This document shows positions 39,188-47,500 of a stretch of 64,000 bases of DNA, one piece after another. Under the pieces are notes generated by a model. That model did no database searches and was not told the DNA's origin. It saw only the letters and a list, made by a program, of their open reading frames with translations. Made by a program: the position numbers and the translations under genes. The stretch is from Arhodomonas sp051195215. GTDB lineage: Bacteria; Pseudomonadota; Gammaproteobacteria; Nitrococcales; Nitrococcaceae. Every line of letters begins with the position of its first letter. Position 1 is the first letter of the stretch. Where the stretch lies: assembly GCF_051195215.1 (NCBI RefSeq), contig NZ_JBNAZM010000008.1:62001-126000 (forward strand). Direction: 5' to 3'.

Positions 39188-40252
39188 ATGTCGCGAACGC
39201 CCCGAGGGGCCAAGCAGCACGTACGCTACGTGCACGGTGACCTGCGCGCCATGCTCCTGGCCGCCGATCGTCCCGTGATGGTCGCCGTCGCCGGCGACAG
39301 CGGCAGCGGCAAGACCACGTACGCACGGGGCATCGAGCGGCTGCTCGGCGCCGACATGGTCGCGCGGCTCAGGCTCGACGGCTATCACAAGGAAGACCGC
39401 GCCGCCCGGCGCCGCAGCGGGCGTTCGCCACTGGATCCACGAGCGAATCACCTGCCGCTGGTGCGCGAGCATCTCGAGGCGCTACGTCATTGGCAGCCCG
39501 TGGACGCCCCCACCTACGATCACGTATCCGGGCGCTTCGGACCCACCGAGGTTTTCCATCCGGCGCCGGTGATCCTCGTCGAGGGCCTGCATGCGCTTTA
39601 TCCGGAATTCCTGCCGTACATGGACTTCCGGCTGTTCGTCGACCCGGACCGCGACGTCAAGCGCCGATGGAAGCTCGAGCGCGATGTCCGCGAGCGGGGG
39701 TATCGGCCTGATGAAGCACGCGCCGAGATGGACCGGCGCGAGGCCGAGTACCAACGCTGGGTGGACTTCCAGAAAGCCAACGCCCACGTGATCGTGCGCA
39801 TCAACGAAAGCGAGCTGCGCGAGCTCGCGATCGACGAGCTCACCGGGCAGGTGCCTGAGCACTGCCATCACATGGAGGTGATCGTCACGCCCACCGAGGT
39901 ACCGCTGCCTTCACTGAATCTGCCCGTGGACCTGAACAACATGACGCAACGCCAGGCGATGCCGTTCATGCTGGCCAACGTTCCGAGCAGCTTCTGGGGC
40001 CGCCCCGTGAACGTCGTCCACATCGACGGCACGATGCCGACCGAGGCGTTGCGCGAACTCGAGGCGGACATCATGCGCCTGACCGGTATTCGTTTTCCGC
40101 GGGAGCCCGAGGATCCGCAGGTCAGTGAGGCACCGACCATCGTGTTCACGCAGCTGCTGGTGGCCTGGCCGTTCCTCGGCCACGCCCACGCCCTGCTCCG
40201 CCAGCGCCACGGCGACGCGGCGACGCGCATCGATGCCGATGCCGAAGAGTGA
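39188..40252 (+). CDS. Phosphoribulokinase/uridine kinase family protein (class II PRK-like)
   Basis: A 354-residue P-loop kinase. Walker A GDSGSGKTTYARG starts at residue 36; RLDGYHKEDRAARRR, LDPRANHLPLVREHL and VILVEGLHALYPEF match class II (cyanobacterial/plant) phosphoribulokinases in order and spacing, better than the class I enzymes of proteobacteria. The C-terminal part (PSLNLPVDLNNMTQRQAMPF; VNVVHIDGTM) differs from classical PRK. No Calvin-cycle genes are in the window. Met codons at 39128 and 39137 are alternative starts; 39188 has TTGGAG upstream. The GAF/GGDEF-like gene follows after 25 bases. Confidence 0.78.
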   Translation: MSRTPRGAKQHVRYVHGDLRAMLLAADRPVMVAVAGDSGSGKTTYARGIERLLGADMVARLRLDGYHKEDRAARRRSGRSPLDPRANHLPLVREHLEALRHWQPVDAPTYDHVSGRFGPTEVFHPAPVILVEGLHALYPEFLPYMDFRLFVDPDRDVKRRWKLERDVRERGYRPDEARAEMDRREAEYQRWVDFQKANAHVIVRINESELRELAIDELTGQVPEHCHHMEVIVTPTEVPLPSLNLPVDLNNMTQRQAMPFMLANVPSSFWGRPVNVVHIDGTMPTEALRELEADIMRLTGIRFPREPEDPQVSEAPTIVFTQLLVAWPFLGHAHALLRQRHGDAATRIDADAEE

Positions 40253-40277
40253 TCCAACTCTGCAGTAGGAGAGCCCT

Positions 40278-41390
40278 ATGGCGCGCAAGCGCAGCGGTGA
40301 AGAGATCGGTCAGCGTCTACGCGAGCTGCTGATCCAGCAGGAGGACCTCAGAGGTCAGCTTGCCGCGCTCACCCAGCGCATGTCCGACGAGGTGGGTGCG
40401 CTGGAACAGCGCGACGGCGCGGTCTCCCCCGATCCGGCCGAACGCCGGATCAACATGGACCAGGTACTGGACCTGCTCGGACACCTCTCGGTGGCACCGA
40501 CGGAGTCGGATGCCTCGGAAGTGATCGTCTCGGCGGCACGACACCTGTTGCCCGGCACCCGGGGGGCGCTTTGCCTCACCGCCGGCGACGGCCAGGATAT
40601 GGCCGTGGTCGGCGTATGGGACGCCGAGGACCAATGGAACCGCCCGTACAACCGCCGCAGCGAAGGCAACCCGCCGCAGCGACTGAGCAACCGGGTTTCC
40701 GCCGGCCCCACCGGCCAGGGCTGGGTCTTCCCGGTGCTCGGGTTCGGGCTGCGCGTTGGAGAGCTGCGGGTGTGGCCGGAGGACGGTGCGGCAGCACCAG
40801 CGGTACTGGAAGGGCGCTGCGAGCTGCTGGCGCGCAGCGCCGGTCTGGCGCTCGCCGGCATGATCCTGCAGCGCCGGCTGCGCGAGAACACGGTACACGA
40901 TCCGCTTACTGGGCTGTTCAGCCAGGCCTACCTGCGCGAGACCCTGCCACGGGAGATTAGCCGTGCCGCCCGCAAGGGCACCCGTACCGCTGTGCTCATG
41001 CTCGACATCGACCGTTTCAGCGTCTTCAACGACCGCCACGGCCCGGATGCCGGCGACCGCATGCTCATCGCCATCGGCGAGGCCCTGCTCAGCCGCGCTC
41101 CCGAACGGGCGGTGTGCGCACGTTATTCCGGCGAGCGCTTCGCCGTGCTGGTCCCGGACGAAGACCTGGAAGGCGTGCTGAGACTGGCGGATGCACTGGC
41201 CCGGGACATCGCCGGTTTGAGACTCGACGGCCTTCTAGCCGAGCCCGGGGGCGTCACCGTCTCCGGTGGCGTGGCTGTCGCGCCACGCCACGGTGACGAT
41301 GCTGCCGCCCTTATCACGGCCACCGAAGCCGGCGTCTTCGCGGCGCGCCAGGCTGGCGGCGCCTGCATTCGCGAGGGCGGACGGGTATAA
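40278..41390 (+). CDS. GAF protein with degenerate GGDEF domain
   Basis: A 370-residue cytosolic protein. A coiled N-terminus (ELLIQQEDLRGQLAALTQRM) leads to a GAF-like sensor region (about residues 70-200) and a GGDEF-fold domain (HDPLTGLFSQAYLRETLPREI; VLMLDIDRFSVFNDRHGPDAGDRML). The active-site loop reads YSGERFAVLVP, so GGDEF has become SGERF and cyclase activity is unlikely; the domain may bind GTP or act by protein contact. It has a GTAGGAGAG ribosome-binding site and appears co-transcribed with the PRK-like gene. Confidence 0.78.
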   Translation: MARKRSGEEIGQRLRELLIQQEDLRGQLAALTQRMSDEVGALEQRDGAVSPDPAERRINMDQVLDLLGHLSVAPTESDASEVIVSAARHLLPGTRGALCLTAGDGQDMAVVGVWDAEDQWNRPYNRRSEGNPPQRLSNRVSAGPTGQGWVFPVLGFGLRVGELRVWPEDGAAAPAVLEGRCELLARSAGLALAGMILQRRLRENTVHDPLTGLFSQAYLRETLPREISRAARKGTRTAVLMLDIDRFSVFNDRHGPDAGDRMLIAIGEALLSRAPERAVCARYSGERFAVLVPDEDLEGVLRLADALARDIAGLRLDGLLAEPGGVTVSGGVAVAPRHGDDAAALITATEAGVFAARQAGGACIREGGRV

Positions 41391-41410
41391 TCAGGGGCCT
41401 TTTTGGCCCC
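41386..41410 (+). promoter_or_regulatory. TATAAT box and T-loop hairpin before the transporter/RLP/cupin operon
   Basis: A perfect TATAAT (41386-41391) overlaps the stop of the previous gene, though no good -35 lies 16-18 bases upstream. It is followed by GGGGCC, TTTTT loop, GGCCCC (41394-41410), which could be a weak terminator or a leader hairpin for the operon beginning at 41423. Confidence 0.4.
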
Positions 41411-41422
41411 GGCCGGTTACCC

Positions 41423-42316
41423 ATGCGCAACCCGCTGATTCAGGGCGCAGCCCTGATCATTCTCTCGGAGGCACTTCTCGCAACCATGAGTGCCGCCATC
41501 AAGGTGGTCTCCGCGGATCTGCCCAACGAAATGCTGGTCTTCTTCCGCAACCTGTTCGGATTGCTGATCGTCCTCCCCGTGGCCCTGCGGCACGGGCCGT
41601 CGGCGCTGCGCACGAGCTGCCCCCACATCCATCTTCTGCGGGCCGCCGCGGGCGTGGGCGCCATGTACTGCTTTTTCTACACTATCGAGCATATCCCCCT
41701 CGCCGAGGCAATTCTGTTCAAGCTCACCGCACCGTTTTTCATCCCTCTCATCGCCCTGACCTGGCTCGGCGAGCGCATCCCCGTGAGCGCGCGACTCGCC
41801 ATCGCGCTGGGGTTCGGCGGTTGCGCCCTGGTACTCGGCCCGGGCAGTGAGGGCTGGGCGCTCGCCGGCATCACCGGACTTGCCGGCGCATTCCTCGCAG
41901 GCCTGGCCAAGGTCGCGATCCGCCGGATGGGCCGTAGCGAGCCGGCTCCTCGCGTGGTGTTCTACTTCGGCGTATTCGCCACCACCATCACGGCGATTCC
42001 GCTCACCTGGTCATGGCAGACACCGGGGCTCGTACCTCTCGGGTGGCTGCTGCTCATGGGGGGATGCGCCACCGCGGCACAGCTCTGCCTCACACGTGCC
42101 TACAGCCTGGCACCCGCCGGCCAGATCGGCCCGTTCACCTATGTATCGGTGGTATTCGGCTCGCTGCTAGGGTGGCTGTTCTGGGGGGAGATACCAGGCC
42201 TCGCGACCGTGGCCGGGAGCCTGTTCATCATCGGCGCCGGCCTGCTCACGCTGCACGGCCGCCACGAAGCCGCGCGAGCGGCCCGCGCCACTCGACCCGT
42301 GGGTGCAAGACCATGA
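41423..42316 (+). CDS. EamA/DMT-superfamily transporter
   Basis: A 297-residue inner-membrane protein with ten hydrophobic helices in two EamA repeats. SEALLATMSAAIKVVSADLPNEMLVFFRNLFGLL and PFFIPLIALTWLGERIP are typical of the drug/metabolite superfamily. Its stop overlaps the start of the RuBisCO-like gene (ATGA), so the three genes transporter-RLP-cupin are translationally coupled. The substrate is unknown; co-occurrence suggests a compound linked to methylthioribose metabolism or a sulfur product. Confidence 0.85.
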   Translation: MRNPLIQGAALIILSEALLATMSAAIKVVSADLPNEMLVFFRNLFGLLIVLPVALRHGPSALRTSCPHIHLLRAAAGVGAMYCFFYTIEHIPLAEAILFKLTAPFFIPLIALTWLGERIPVSARLAIALGFGGCALVLGPGSEGWALAGITGLAGAFLAGLAKVAIRRMGRSEPAPRVVFYFGVFATTITAIPLTWSWQTPGLVPLGWLLLMGGCATAAQLCLTRAYSLAPAGQIGPFTYVSVVFGSLLGWLFWGEIPGLATVAGSLFIIGAGLLTLHGRHEAARAARATRPVGARP

Positions 42317-43425
42317 ACGACCCGAGCCGATTCACGGCCACCTACGAAATACGCCCCTGCGCAGACGAGAGTGCCGAAGCACGGGCGCGCGACATCACAC
42401 TGGAGCAGACGGTGGAGCTGCCCGCGGCGGTCGTACCCGAGGCAATCGCCGCGACCATGGTCGGGCGCGTCGAGGCCCTGGAACCCATCGAAGCCGGCGT
42501 ATGGCAGGCGCGCATCAGCTACCCGCTGGCCGCGGTGGGCGAAGAGCTCCCCCAACTGCTCAACGTGCTTTTCGGCAATATTTCGCTCAAGCACGGCATC
42601 CGCCTGGTGGACGTGGAGTGGCCCGAAGTGCTGCTCGCCACATTCGGTGGTCCCGGCACCGGCATTGCCGGTATCCGGGCGCTCACCGGCGTGCACGACC
42701 GCACCCTGGTGGCCACGGCCCTGAAGCCCATGGGCCTATCGGCACGGGAGCTCGCGGAGTACTGCCGGGCGTTCGCCGTCGGCGGCGTGGACATCGTGAA
42801 AGACGATCACGGTCTGGCGAACCAGGCATCCGCGCCCTTCGACGAGCGCCTTCTGCGATGCCAGGCGGCAGTGACCGACGTCAACGCCGCCGAAGGCACC
42901 AGCGCCCAGTACTTTCCCAACGTTACCGCGCCCTGGCCGACCATGATGGCGCGCGCCGAAGCCGCACGTGCCGCAGGCTGCCGCGGTGTTCTCGTCAATG
43001 CCTGGGTGACCGGTCTGGACGCGCTCGCTGCACTGCGCGAGGAATTCGGACTGGCACTCATGGCACACCCGGCACTCACCGGCACGTACTTCCGACCGGA
43101 TCACGGGATCGCTGCCGAGCTGCTGCTGGGCGACATCTTCCGCATCGCCGGCGCGGATGCCGTGATCTACCCGAACCACGGCGGCCGATTCGGCTTTTCC
43201 GGGGCACTGTGCGAACGGATCAACGACCACTTGCGCCGGCCGCTCGCGGGCCTGCGCACCGCCCTGCCGGTCCCGGGCGGGGGCATTTCGGTGGACAGCG
43301 CAGGCGACTGGGCACGGCGCTACGGACACGATACGGTATTGCTGATAGGCGGCAGCCTGTACGCACAGCAGGATCTCGCCGCCGGCGCACGCATGCTCAA
43401 CGACGCCATAAGGCAGGCTGTATGA
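42313..43425 (+). CDS. RuBisCO-like protein (form IV), likely methylthioribulose-phosphate isomerase
   Basis: A 370-residue RuBisCO-fold protein. Landmarks: TALKPMGLSARELAEYC (Lys138, equivalent to Lys175 of RuBisCO), GGVDIVKDDHGLANQ (Lys163 and Asp165 kept, but His166 replaces the Glu of KDDE), MAHPALTGTY (His252 kept, following Arg replaced by Pro), IYPNHGGRFGFS, and phosphate-binding PGGGIS and LIGGSLY. These substitutions exclude carboxylase activity. With the cupin directly downstream it resembles the Rhodospirillum rubrum pair in which the RuBisCO-like protein isomerises 5-methylthioribulose 1-phosphate. The family is confident, the reaction inferred. Confidence 0.85.
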   Translation: MNDPSRFTATYEIRPCADESAEARARDITLEQTVELPAAVVPEAIAATMVGRVEALEPIEAGVWQARISYPLAAVGEELPQLLNVLFGNISLKHGIRLVDVEWPEVLLATFGGPGTGIAGIRALTGVHDRTLVATALKPMGLSARELAEYCRAFAVGGVDIVKDDHGLANQASAPFDERLLRCQAAVTDVNAAEGTSAQYFPNVTAPWPTMMARAEAARAAGCRGVLVNAWVTGLDALAALREEFGLALMAHPALTGTYFRPDHGIAAELLLGDIFRIAGADAVIYPNHGGRFGFSGALCERINDHLRRPLAGLRTALPVPGGGISVDSAGDWARRYGHDTVLLIGGSLYAQQDLAAGARMLNDAIRQAV

Positions 43426-43883
43426 GCCACGAAGACCGCTGCAAGGTGGTACACGCCGACGATTTCCGCTGGGACGTACCACTGCGCGAGTACAAGACCG
43501 AAGGCACCCATTTTCGCGACATCACTCGGCAGACACTGCTCGGTGAAGGCGCCGACGAGCAGGCGCTCAACTTCATCACGCGGTACTTCGAGATCCAGCC
43601 GGGCGGTTATTCCACGCTGGAGCACCACGAGCATCCGCATTCCGTGGTGGTCATTCGTGGTGGCGGCGAGGTGATCCTCCACGACCGTGTCGAACCGATC
43701 GCCCTGCACGACGTGGTCTACATCGCCCCGGGCAGCTATCACCAGTTCCACGCCACCACGCAGGAGCCCTTGGGCTTTCTGTGCATTGTCGACCGCGAGC
43801 GCGACCGCCCGAAACTGCCGGACGCTGACGACATGGAAACGCTGGCAAGCGTCGACACCGTACGTAGACGCATGCGTACATAA
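43422..43883 (+). CDS. Cupin, probable 1-methylthioxylulose 5-phosphate sulfurylase
   Basis: A 153-residue single-domain cupin. Metal ligands are visible in EHHEHPHSVVVIRG (His69, His71, His73) and PGSYHQFHATT (His107). Its start overlaps the RuBisCO-like gene by four bases. In R. rubrum a cupin encoded beside the RuBisCO-like protein converts 1-methylthioxylulose 5-phosphate to 1-deoxyxylulose 5-phosphate, releasing the methylthio group; the same gene pair here supports that role. mtnP and mtnA, needed upstream, are not in the window. Confidence 0.78.
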   Translation: MSHEDRCKVVHADDFRWDVPLREYKTEGTHFRDITRQTLLGEGADEQALNFITRYFEIQPGGYSTLEHHEHPHSVVVIRGGGEVILHDRVEPIALHDVVYIAPGSYHQFHATTQEPLGFLCIVDRERDRPKLPDADDMETLASVDTVRRRMRT

Positions 43884-44005
43884 CGCCCCCTCCCCCACAA
43901 CGACGCCCGTTCCGACGCCGCGCCCCACAACGAATCACTGCCCGTCACACCGCCGTCCAAGGGCGGCGATGCGCCTTCGTTGACCGCATCGCTGCGGTGC
44001 GTCGG

Positions 44006-44033
44006 TTGATCGTCTCTATCGGCTGTGTATTAT
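44006..44033 (+). promoter_or_regulatory. Promoter of the TetR-family gene
   Basis: TTGATC (44006-44011) and TATTAT (44028-44033) are 16 bases apart; the TetR-type operator follows directly, so repressor binding would block transcription start. Confidence 0.55.
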
Positions 44034-44034
44034 A

Positions 44035-44050
44035 TAGACCGATCAGTCTA
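44035..44050. promoter_or_regulatory. TetR-type operator
   Basis: TAGACCGATCAGTCTA is an inverted repeat with one mismatch. TAGACC-N4-GGTCTA is a common TetR/AcrR operator form. It lies 15 bases before the TetR gene, pointing to autoregulation. Confidence 0.7.
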
Positions 44051-44065
44051 GTTATCGGCTCGACC

Positions 44066-44635
44066 ATGCCCCGCTCGAAACGCGACAACCTGCTCAACAC
44101 GGCCGAAATGCTCTTCTACCGCGAGGGCTTTCATGCCACCGGTATCGACCGCGTGATCCGGGAGGCGGGCGTGGCGCGGATGACGCTGTACCACCATTTC
44201 CCGTCCAAGGAGGCGCTGGTGATGGCCGTACTCCGACGCCGCCACCGCCGTTATTTCGAGAGACTCGATCGAGCCATCACCGACGCTGTCCGGGCCGGCC
44301 AGGATCCGTTGCGTGCCGTCACCGACGCGCATTTCGAGTGGCTCGAGGGGCCCGGGCCGCAGGGCTGCATGCTCATCAAGGCGATCGCGGAATATGCCGC
44401 GCACGAACCGCAGATCGACCAGCTTGCGGCGGAATACAAGCAGAACCTGCTCGCCCTGTTGCGCGAGCTCTGGGCCGTGTCCGGGAGAGTTGGCGACGAT
44501 GACATCCCCGGCGAGCTGTTCGTCGTCCTGGAAGGCGCCACCTCGCTAATACCGGTTATCGGCGGCGAAGCCGTCACGCACGGCCGACACATGGCCGGGC
44601 GGGTTCTGGGCCACACCCCCTTAGTGCGTGAGTAA
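44066..44635 (+). CDS. TetR/AcrR-family regulator
   Basis: A 189-residue repressor. The N-terminal helix-turn-helix reads NLLNTAEMLFYREGFHATGIDRVIREAGVARMTLYHHFPSKEALV, the canonical TetR pattern; the C-terminal ligand-binding part includes GPQGCMLIKAIAEYAAHEPQI, typical of the LmrA/YxaF-like branch. The ATG at 44066 sits just after the operator. The EgtD-like methyltransferase and MFS genes downstream are the likely co-regulated targets. Confidence 0.87.
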   Translation: MPRSKRDNLLNTAEMLFYREGFHATGIDRVIREAGVARMTLYHHFPSKEALVMAVLRRRHRRYFERLDRAITDAVRAGQDPLRAVTDAHFEWLEGPGPQGCMLIKAIAEYAAHEPQIDQLAAEYKQNLLALLRELWAVSGRVGDDDIPGELFVVLEGATSLIPVIGGEAVTHGRHMAGRVLGHTPLVRE

Positions 44636-44772
44636 CGCTCACACCGGGTTCCGGCAGAAGAGGAGGCAGCGCGACGCACCACCGTCCCCGATACCGATGA
44701 TTCAGGTTGCGATCACGACTTCGCCCGCTTTGGTATCGCGCACACCACACAGGGAATCGTGGAGGATCCCAA

Positions 44773-45789
44773 ATGGATGCAGCGCTTAATGAACAGTCGG
44801 TCACGACCGAGCAAGAGGATTTTCTGGATTACCTGCACGCTTCGATCGCGGAAACGCTCCGCGTGCCCGAAAGCGAAATCCTCATCAAGCTCAACAAACA
44901 CAAATATCACGATGCCGGTGCCCCCGACGTCACTAATGGCGATCTCACCGAAGTCTTCAATATCATGCGCGAGCTGAATCTGGCCGGCGTTTCGAACCCG
45001 TCGCTCGGGCGTGGTCACAACGGCGGTCTGTCCCTGAGGGAAGCACTGCAGCAGACCGTCCGGGAGCTCGCCACACGCTGCGATCCCGGCGCGTACCACT
45101 ACGTCGAGCTGGGACCGGAACCCATTAAAACCGCCCTGATCCTGGAGGGGCTCGCGGACCTTGCCGCCCCACCCGCCTCCTACCTCGGCATTGACATCAA
45201 CCCGGCATCTCGCCCGGTAATGCGGGAGGCCGTGGCGCGATACGTGCCGGCAGGCTCACTACGACAAGTCGTGGACGACTACGAGCGCCTGGAAAGGCTG
45301 CCTCTGCCGTGGGATCGCAAGCCCGCGCTCGTCACGATGCTGGGGTTTCAGGAAGGCAACGAGCCCCCGAGCGACATGACTGACTGGTATCGCCGTTTGC
45401 TCAGGCCCGGCGATATGTTGCTCTGCGAGATGCAGCTCGTCCCGCAATCCGATTGGTCGCCCATTTATTGCTTCTACAACGACGACCTGATGCGCCGTTT
45501 CTCCCGGAAAACGCTTACGGCCAAATTCGGTGACGTGAAATCGGAATATGGCGTCACCGTCGTCGCCATGCCCCCTGGCTACCCGGCGAAAGGCATCGTC
45601 GTCATGACGACTGAGCGTATCGTCGACGGCGGCCCCTTCAACGGCAAGATCGTCGTCACGAACTATTGCACCAAATACCCTGCCGACGAGTTTCGCACGC
45701 TCCGGGAAGCGAACGGCGCGTTCGAAGTGCTCTGTCAGACCGTGACCGGCGACGGCTCGATTGCCTTTCAGCTCGCCCGACGCCGTTGA
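44773..45789 (+). CDS. SAM-dependent methyltransferase, EgtD-like
   Basis: A 338-residue protein with a Rossmann methyltransferase core: YHYVELGPEPIKTALILEGL (SAM motif I), YLGIDINPASRPVMREAVARY (motif II) and PALVTMLGFQEGNEPPSDMTDWYRRLLRPGDMLLCEMQL. Order and spacing recall the histidine N-alpha-methyltransferase (EgtD/Methyltransf_33) family, but the similarity is partial and the substrate is unknown. An excellent GGAGG site precedes the ATG. Codon use is a little less GC-biased than in neighbours. It lies between a TetR regulator and an MFS exporter, as expected for a small specialised-metabolite or detoxification cassette. Confidence 0.68.
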   Translation: MDAALNEQSVTTEQEDFLDYLHASIAETLRVPESEILIKLNKHKYHDAGAPDVTNGDLTEVFNIMRELNLAGVSNPSLGRGHNGGLSLREALQQTVRELATRCDPGAYHYVELGPEPIKTALILEGLADLAAPPASYLGIDINPASRPVMREAVARYVPAGSLRQVVDDYERLERLPLPWDRKPALVTMLGFQEGNEPPSDMTDWYRRLLRPGDMLLCEMQLVPQSDWSPIYCFYNDDLMRRFSRKTLTAKFGDVKSEYGVTVVAMPPGYPAKGIVVMTTERIVDGGPFNGKIVVTNYCTKYPADEFRTLREANGAFEVLCQTVTGDGSIAFQLARRR

Positions 45790-45817
45790 ATCCCCGAACG
45801 TTTCGGAGAAGTCCGCA

Positions 45818-47074
45818 ATGCGCGCACCCGTTGATCTTACCAGCGCGGCCGCACTCAGGGTCATTGGTCCGGGCATCACCATCGTTGCCGCCACTTACGG
45901 CCTGTCACGTTACACGTACGGTTTGTTCATTCCCGACTTTCGGGCCGCATTCGGCCTTTCGACGGATTGGCTCGGCCTGATCGCGAGCAGCTCGTATGCG
46001 AGCTATCTCGCCGCCACGCTTCTCGGGTCGTGGCTATCGAGCCACACGGGGCCGCGTCTTCCAATCGTCCTGGGTGGCGGCTGCGCCGCCCTGGGCATGT
46101 TCCTGATCGCGCTGGCCTCGTCACCGGCCTGGCTCGCCCTGGGCGTGATAGTGGCCGGTGCCAGTCCGGGTCTGTCCTATCCACCGCTGCCGGATGCCGT
46201 GATTCAACTCGTCAGCCAGCGTCAGCAAAGCCGCACATACACCATCATCAACTCAGGCACGAGTCTGGGCGTCGTTCTCGCCGGACCGCTCGCGTTGTGG
46301 GCGGGGCAACAGTGGCGCCTGGCATGGGCGGGATTCGCCGTGTTCGCGACCGCGACCACCATCTGGAACATCTACGTCATGCCGTCAGGCGGCGTTCGCC
46401 ACGCCAGCTCGGGTCTGCCGAGGCTTCGCTGGCGGTGGCTGATCAAACCCCAATCTCACCGTCTGTTCCTCGCTGCCCTGGCGCTCGGCCTGGTCACCTC
46501 GGTCTACTGGACATTCGCCGTCGAATATCTCGTCTCCGCGGGCACCACGGACAACAGCGCCCGGATCCTGGCATCCGTGGGTCTGCCCGCCAATGCCCTG
46601 CCACAGGCATTCTGGATACTCATCGGCGTCGCTGGCTTCGCCGGTGCCTTTGCCGGCGATCTGGTCACGCAACTGGGCTTGCGCTGGAGCTACCGCGCCA
46701 CCGTTTCGCTGATCGCGCTGGCGATCGCGGTGCTCGCCGCGACTCCGACGTATCCACCGGGTGTCCTGATCTCGGCGCTTGTGTTCGGTGGAACGTTCAT
46801 CGTCGCCACGGCACTGCTCGGCGTCTGGAGCGTCAACGTTTTCTACGACCGCCCCTCGATCGGGTTCGGCACGACGTTCTTCCTGCTGTCATTGGGCCAG
46901 CTCATCAGCCCGGCAATCGCAGGGGTCGCCGCAGAACGGGTAGGTCTCGCGCCCACGTTCTGGGTGGCAGCGGGATGTGGTCTGGCGATGCTCGCCCTGC
47001 AGCCCCGGGAAGACATTCGCGGAATGACGCCCGAAGCGGAGGACGCCGCCGTCCAGGTGGAAACGCAGTACTGA
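45818..47074 (+). CDS. MFS transporter, YbfB-like
   Basis: A 418-residue permease with 12 hydrophobic helices. GPGITIVAATYGLSRYTYGLFIPDFRAAFGLS at the start and SYASYLAATLLGSWLSSHTGPRLPI (loop 2-3 region) fit the YbfB-like MFS branch. A CGGAGA ribosome-binding site lies 8 bases before the ATG, 28 bases after the methyltransferase, so the two are probably co-transcribed. The protein ends ETQY-stop, with TAC-TGA contributed by the tip of repeat copy C. Confidence 0.85.
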   Translation: MRAPVDLTSAAALRVIGPGITIVAATYGLSRYTYGLFIPDFRAAFGLSTDWLGLIASSSYASYLAATLLGSWLSSHTGPRLPIVLGGGCAALGMFLIALASSPAWLALGVIVAGASPGLSYPPLPDAVIQLVSQRQQSRTYTIINSGTSLGVVLAGPLALWAGQQWRLAWAGFAVFATATTIWNIYVMPSGGVRHASSGLPRLRWRWLIKPQSHRLFLAALALGLVTSVYWTFAVEYLVSAGTTDNSARILASVGLPANALPQAFWILIGVAGFAGAFAGDLVTQLGLRWSYRATVSLIALAIAVLAATPTYPPGVLISALVFGGTFIVATALLGVWSVNVFYDRPSIGFGTTFFLLSLGQLISPAIAGVAAERVGLAPTFWVAAGCGLAMLALQPREDIRGMTPEAEDAAVQVETQY

Positions 47075-47324
47075 CCTTTCGACGAGTATTGCCATGTCTC
47101 AGCGTTCGTCAGCGCGTCCGCTCGCTTCGATATGCCTCGACGGTATGCCGCCACAATGGGCTTGCGACATCCCAAGGCAGTGGCTTCGGCGGCCAGGGGC
47201 GCGAGGAGCGCCGTGTAGCGAGGTCTACACGAGCAACGAGCAACGCTGCCCACAGGCGCGCTGACGAGCGCCCAAGCGGAGCGGTTGTGCGGCTCCGAGA
47301 CATGGCAATACTCGTCGAAAGGCT
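47069..47324 (+). repeat. MITE-like intergenic repeat, copy C
   Basis: About 256 bases. A perfect 22-base inverted repeat CCTTTCGACG...GCCATG occupies 47075-47096 and 47301-47322, with pairing continuing inward (GTCTCAG against CCGAGAC). The interior follows copy A closely: ATGCCGCCACAATGGGCT, the TGTAGC/TCTACA core hairpin, GCTGCCCACAGGCGCGC and GAGCGCCCAA. The TGA stop of the MFS gene lies in the left tip. Confidence 0.8.
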
Positions 47325-47500
47325 GGCAAGCACGCGGTCGGCCGTGCTGCCACCTGCATCATGCACACACCACGCCGCGAAACGAGGGATCGGGCAAACC
47401 GGGCACCGCCGTACACTACCCGGTTCGCGAGCAGAAACAACCGCACTACGCCCCACCTGACCGAAACATCACAGATGGGAACATGGCGGTGTTTATCAGG
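47325..47500. other. Convergent intergenic stretch with two weak hairpins
   Basis: No gene is supported. AACCGGG (47397-47403) and CCCGGTT (47419-47425) pair, and CCTGACC...AAACATC (47456-47470) pairs imperfectly with GGTGTTT...AGGTCAGG (47489-47504). The second reaches the stop of the minus-strand gene and may act as its terminator. Confidence 0.35.

Noticed and set aside
39188..43425. Evidence for CO2 fixation (phosphoribulokinase near a RuBisCO-fold gene)
   Set aside because: The RuBisCO-fold protein lacks the KDDE and His-Arg active-site residues, and no other Calvin-cycle gene is present, so autotrophy is not supported.
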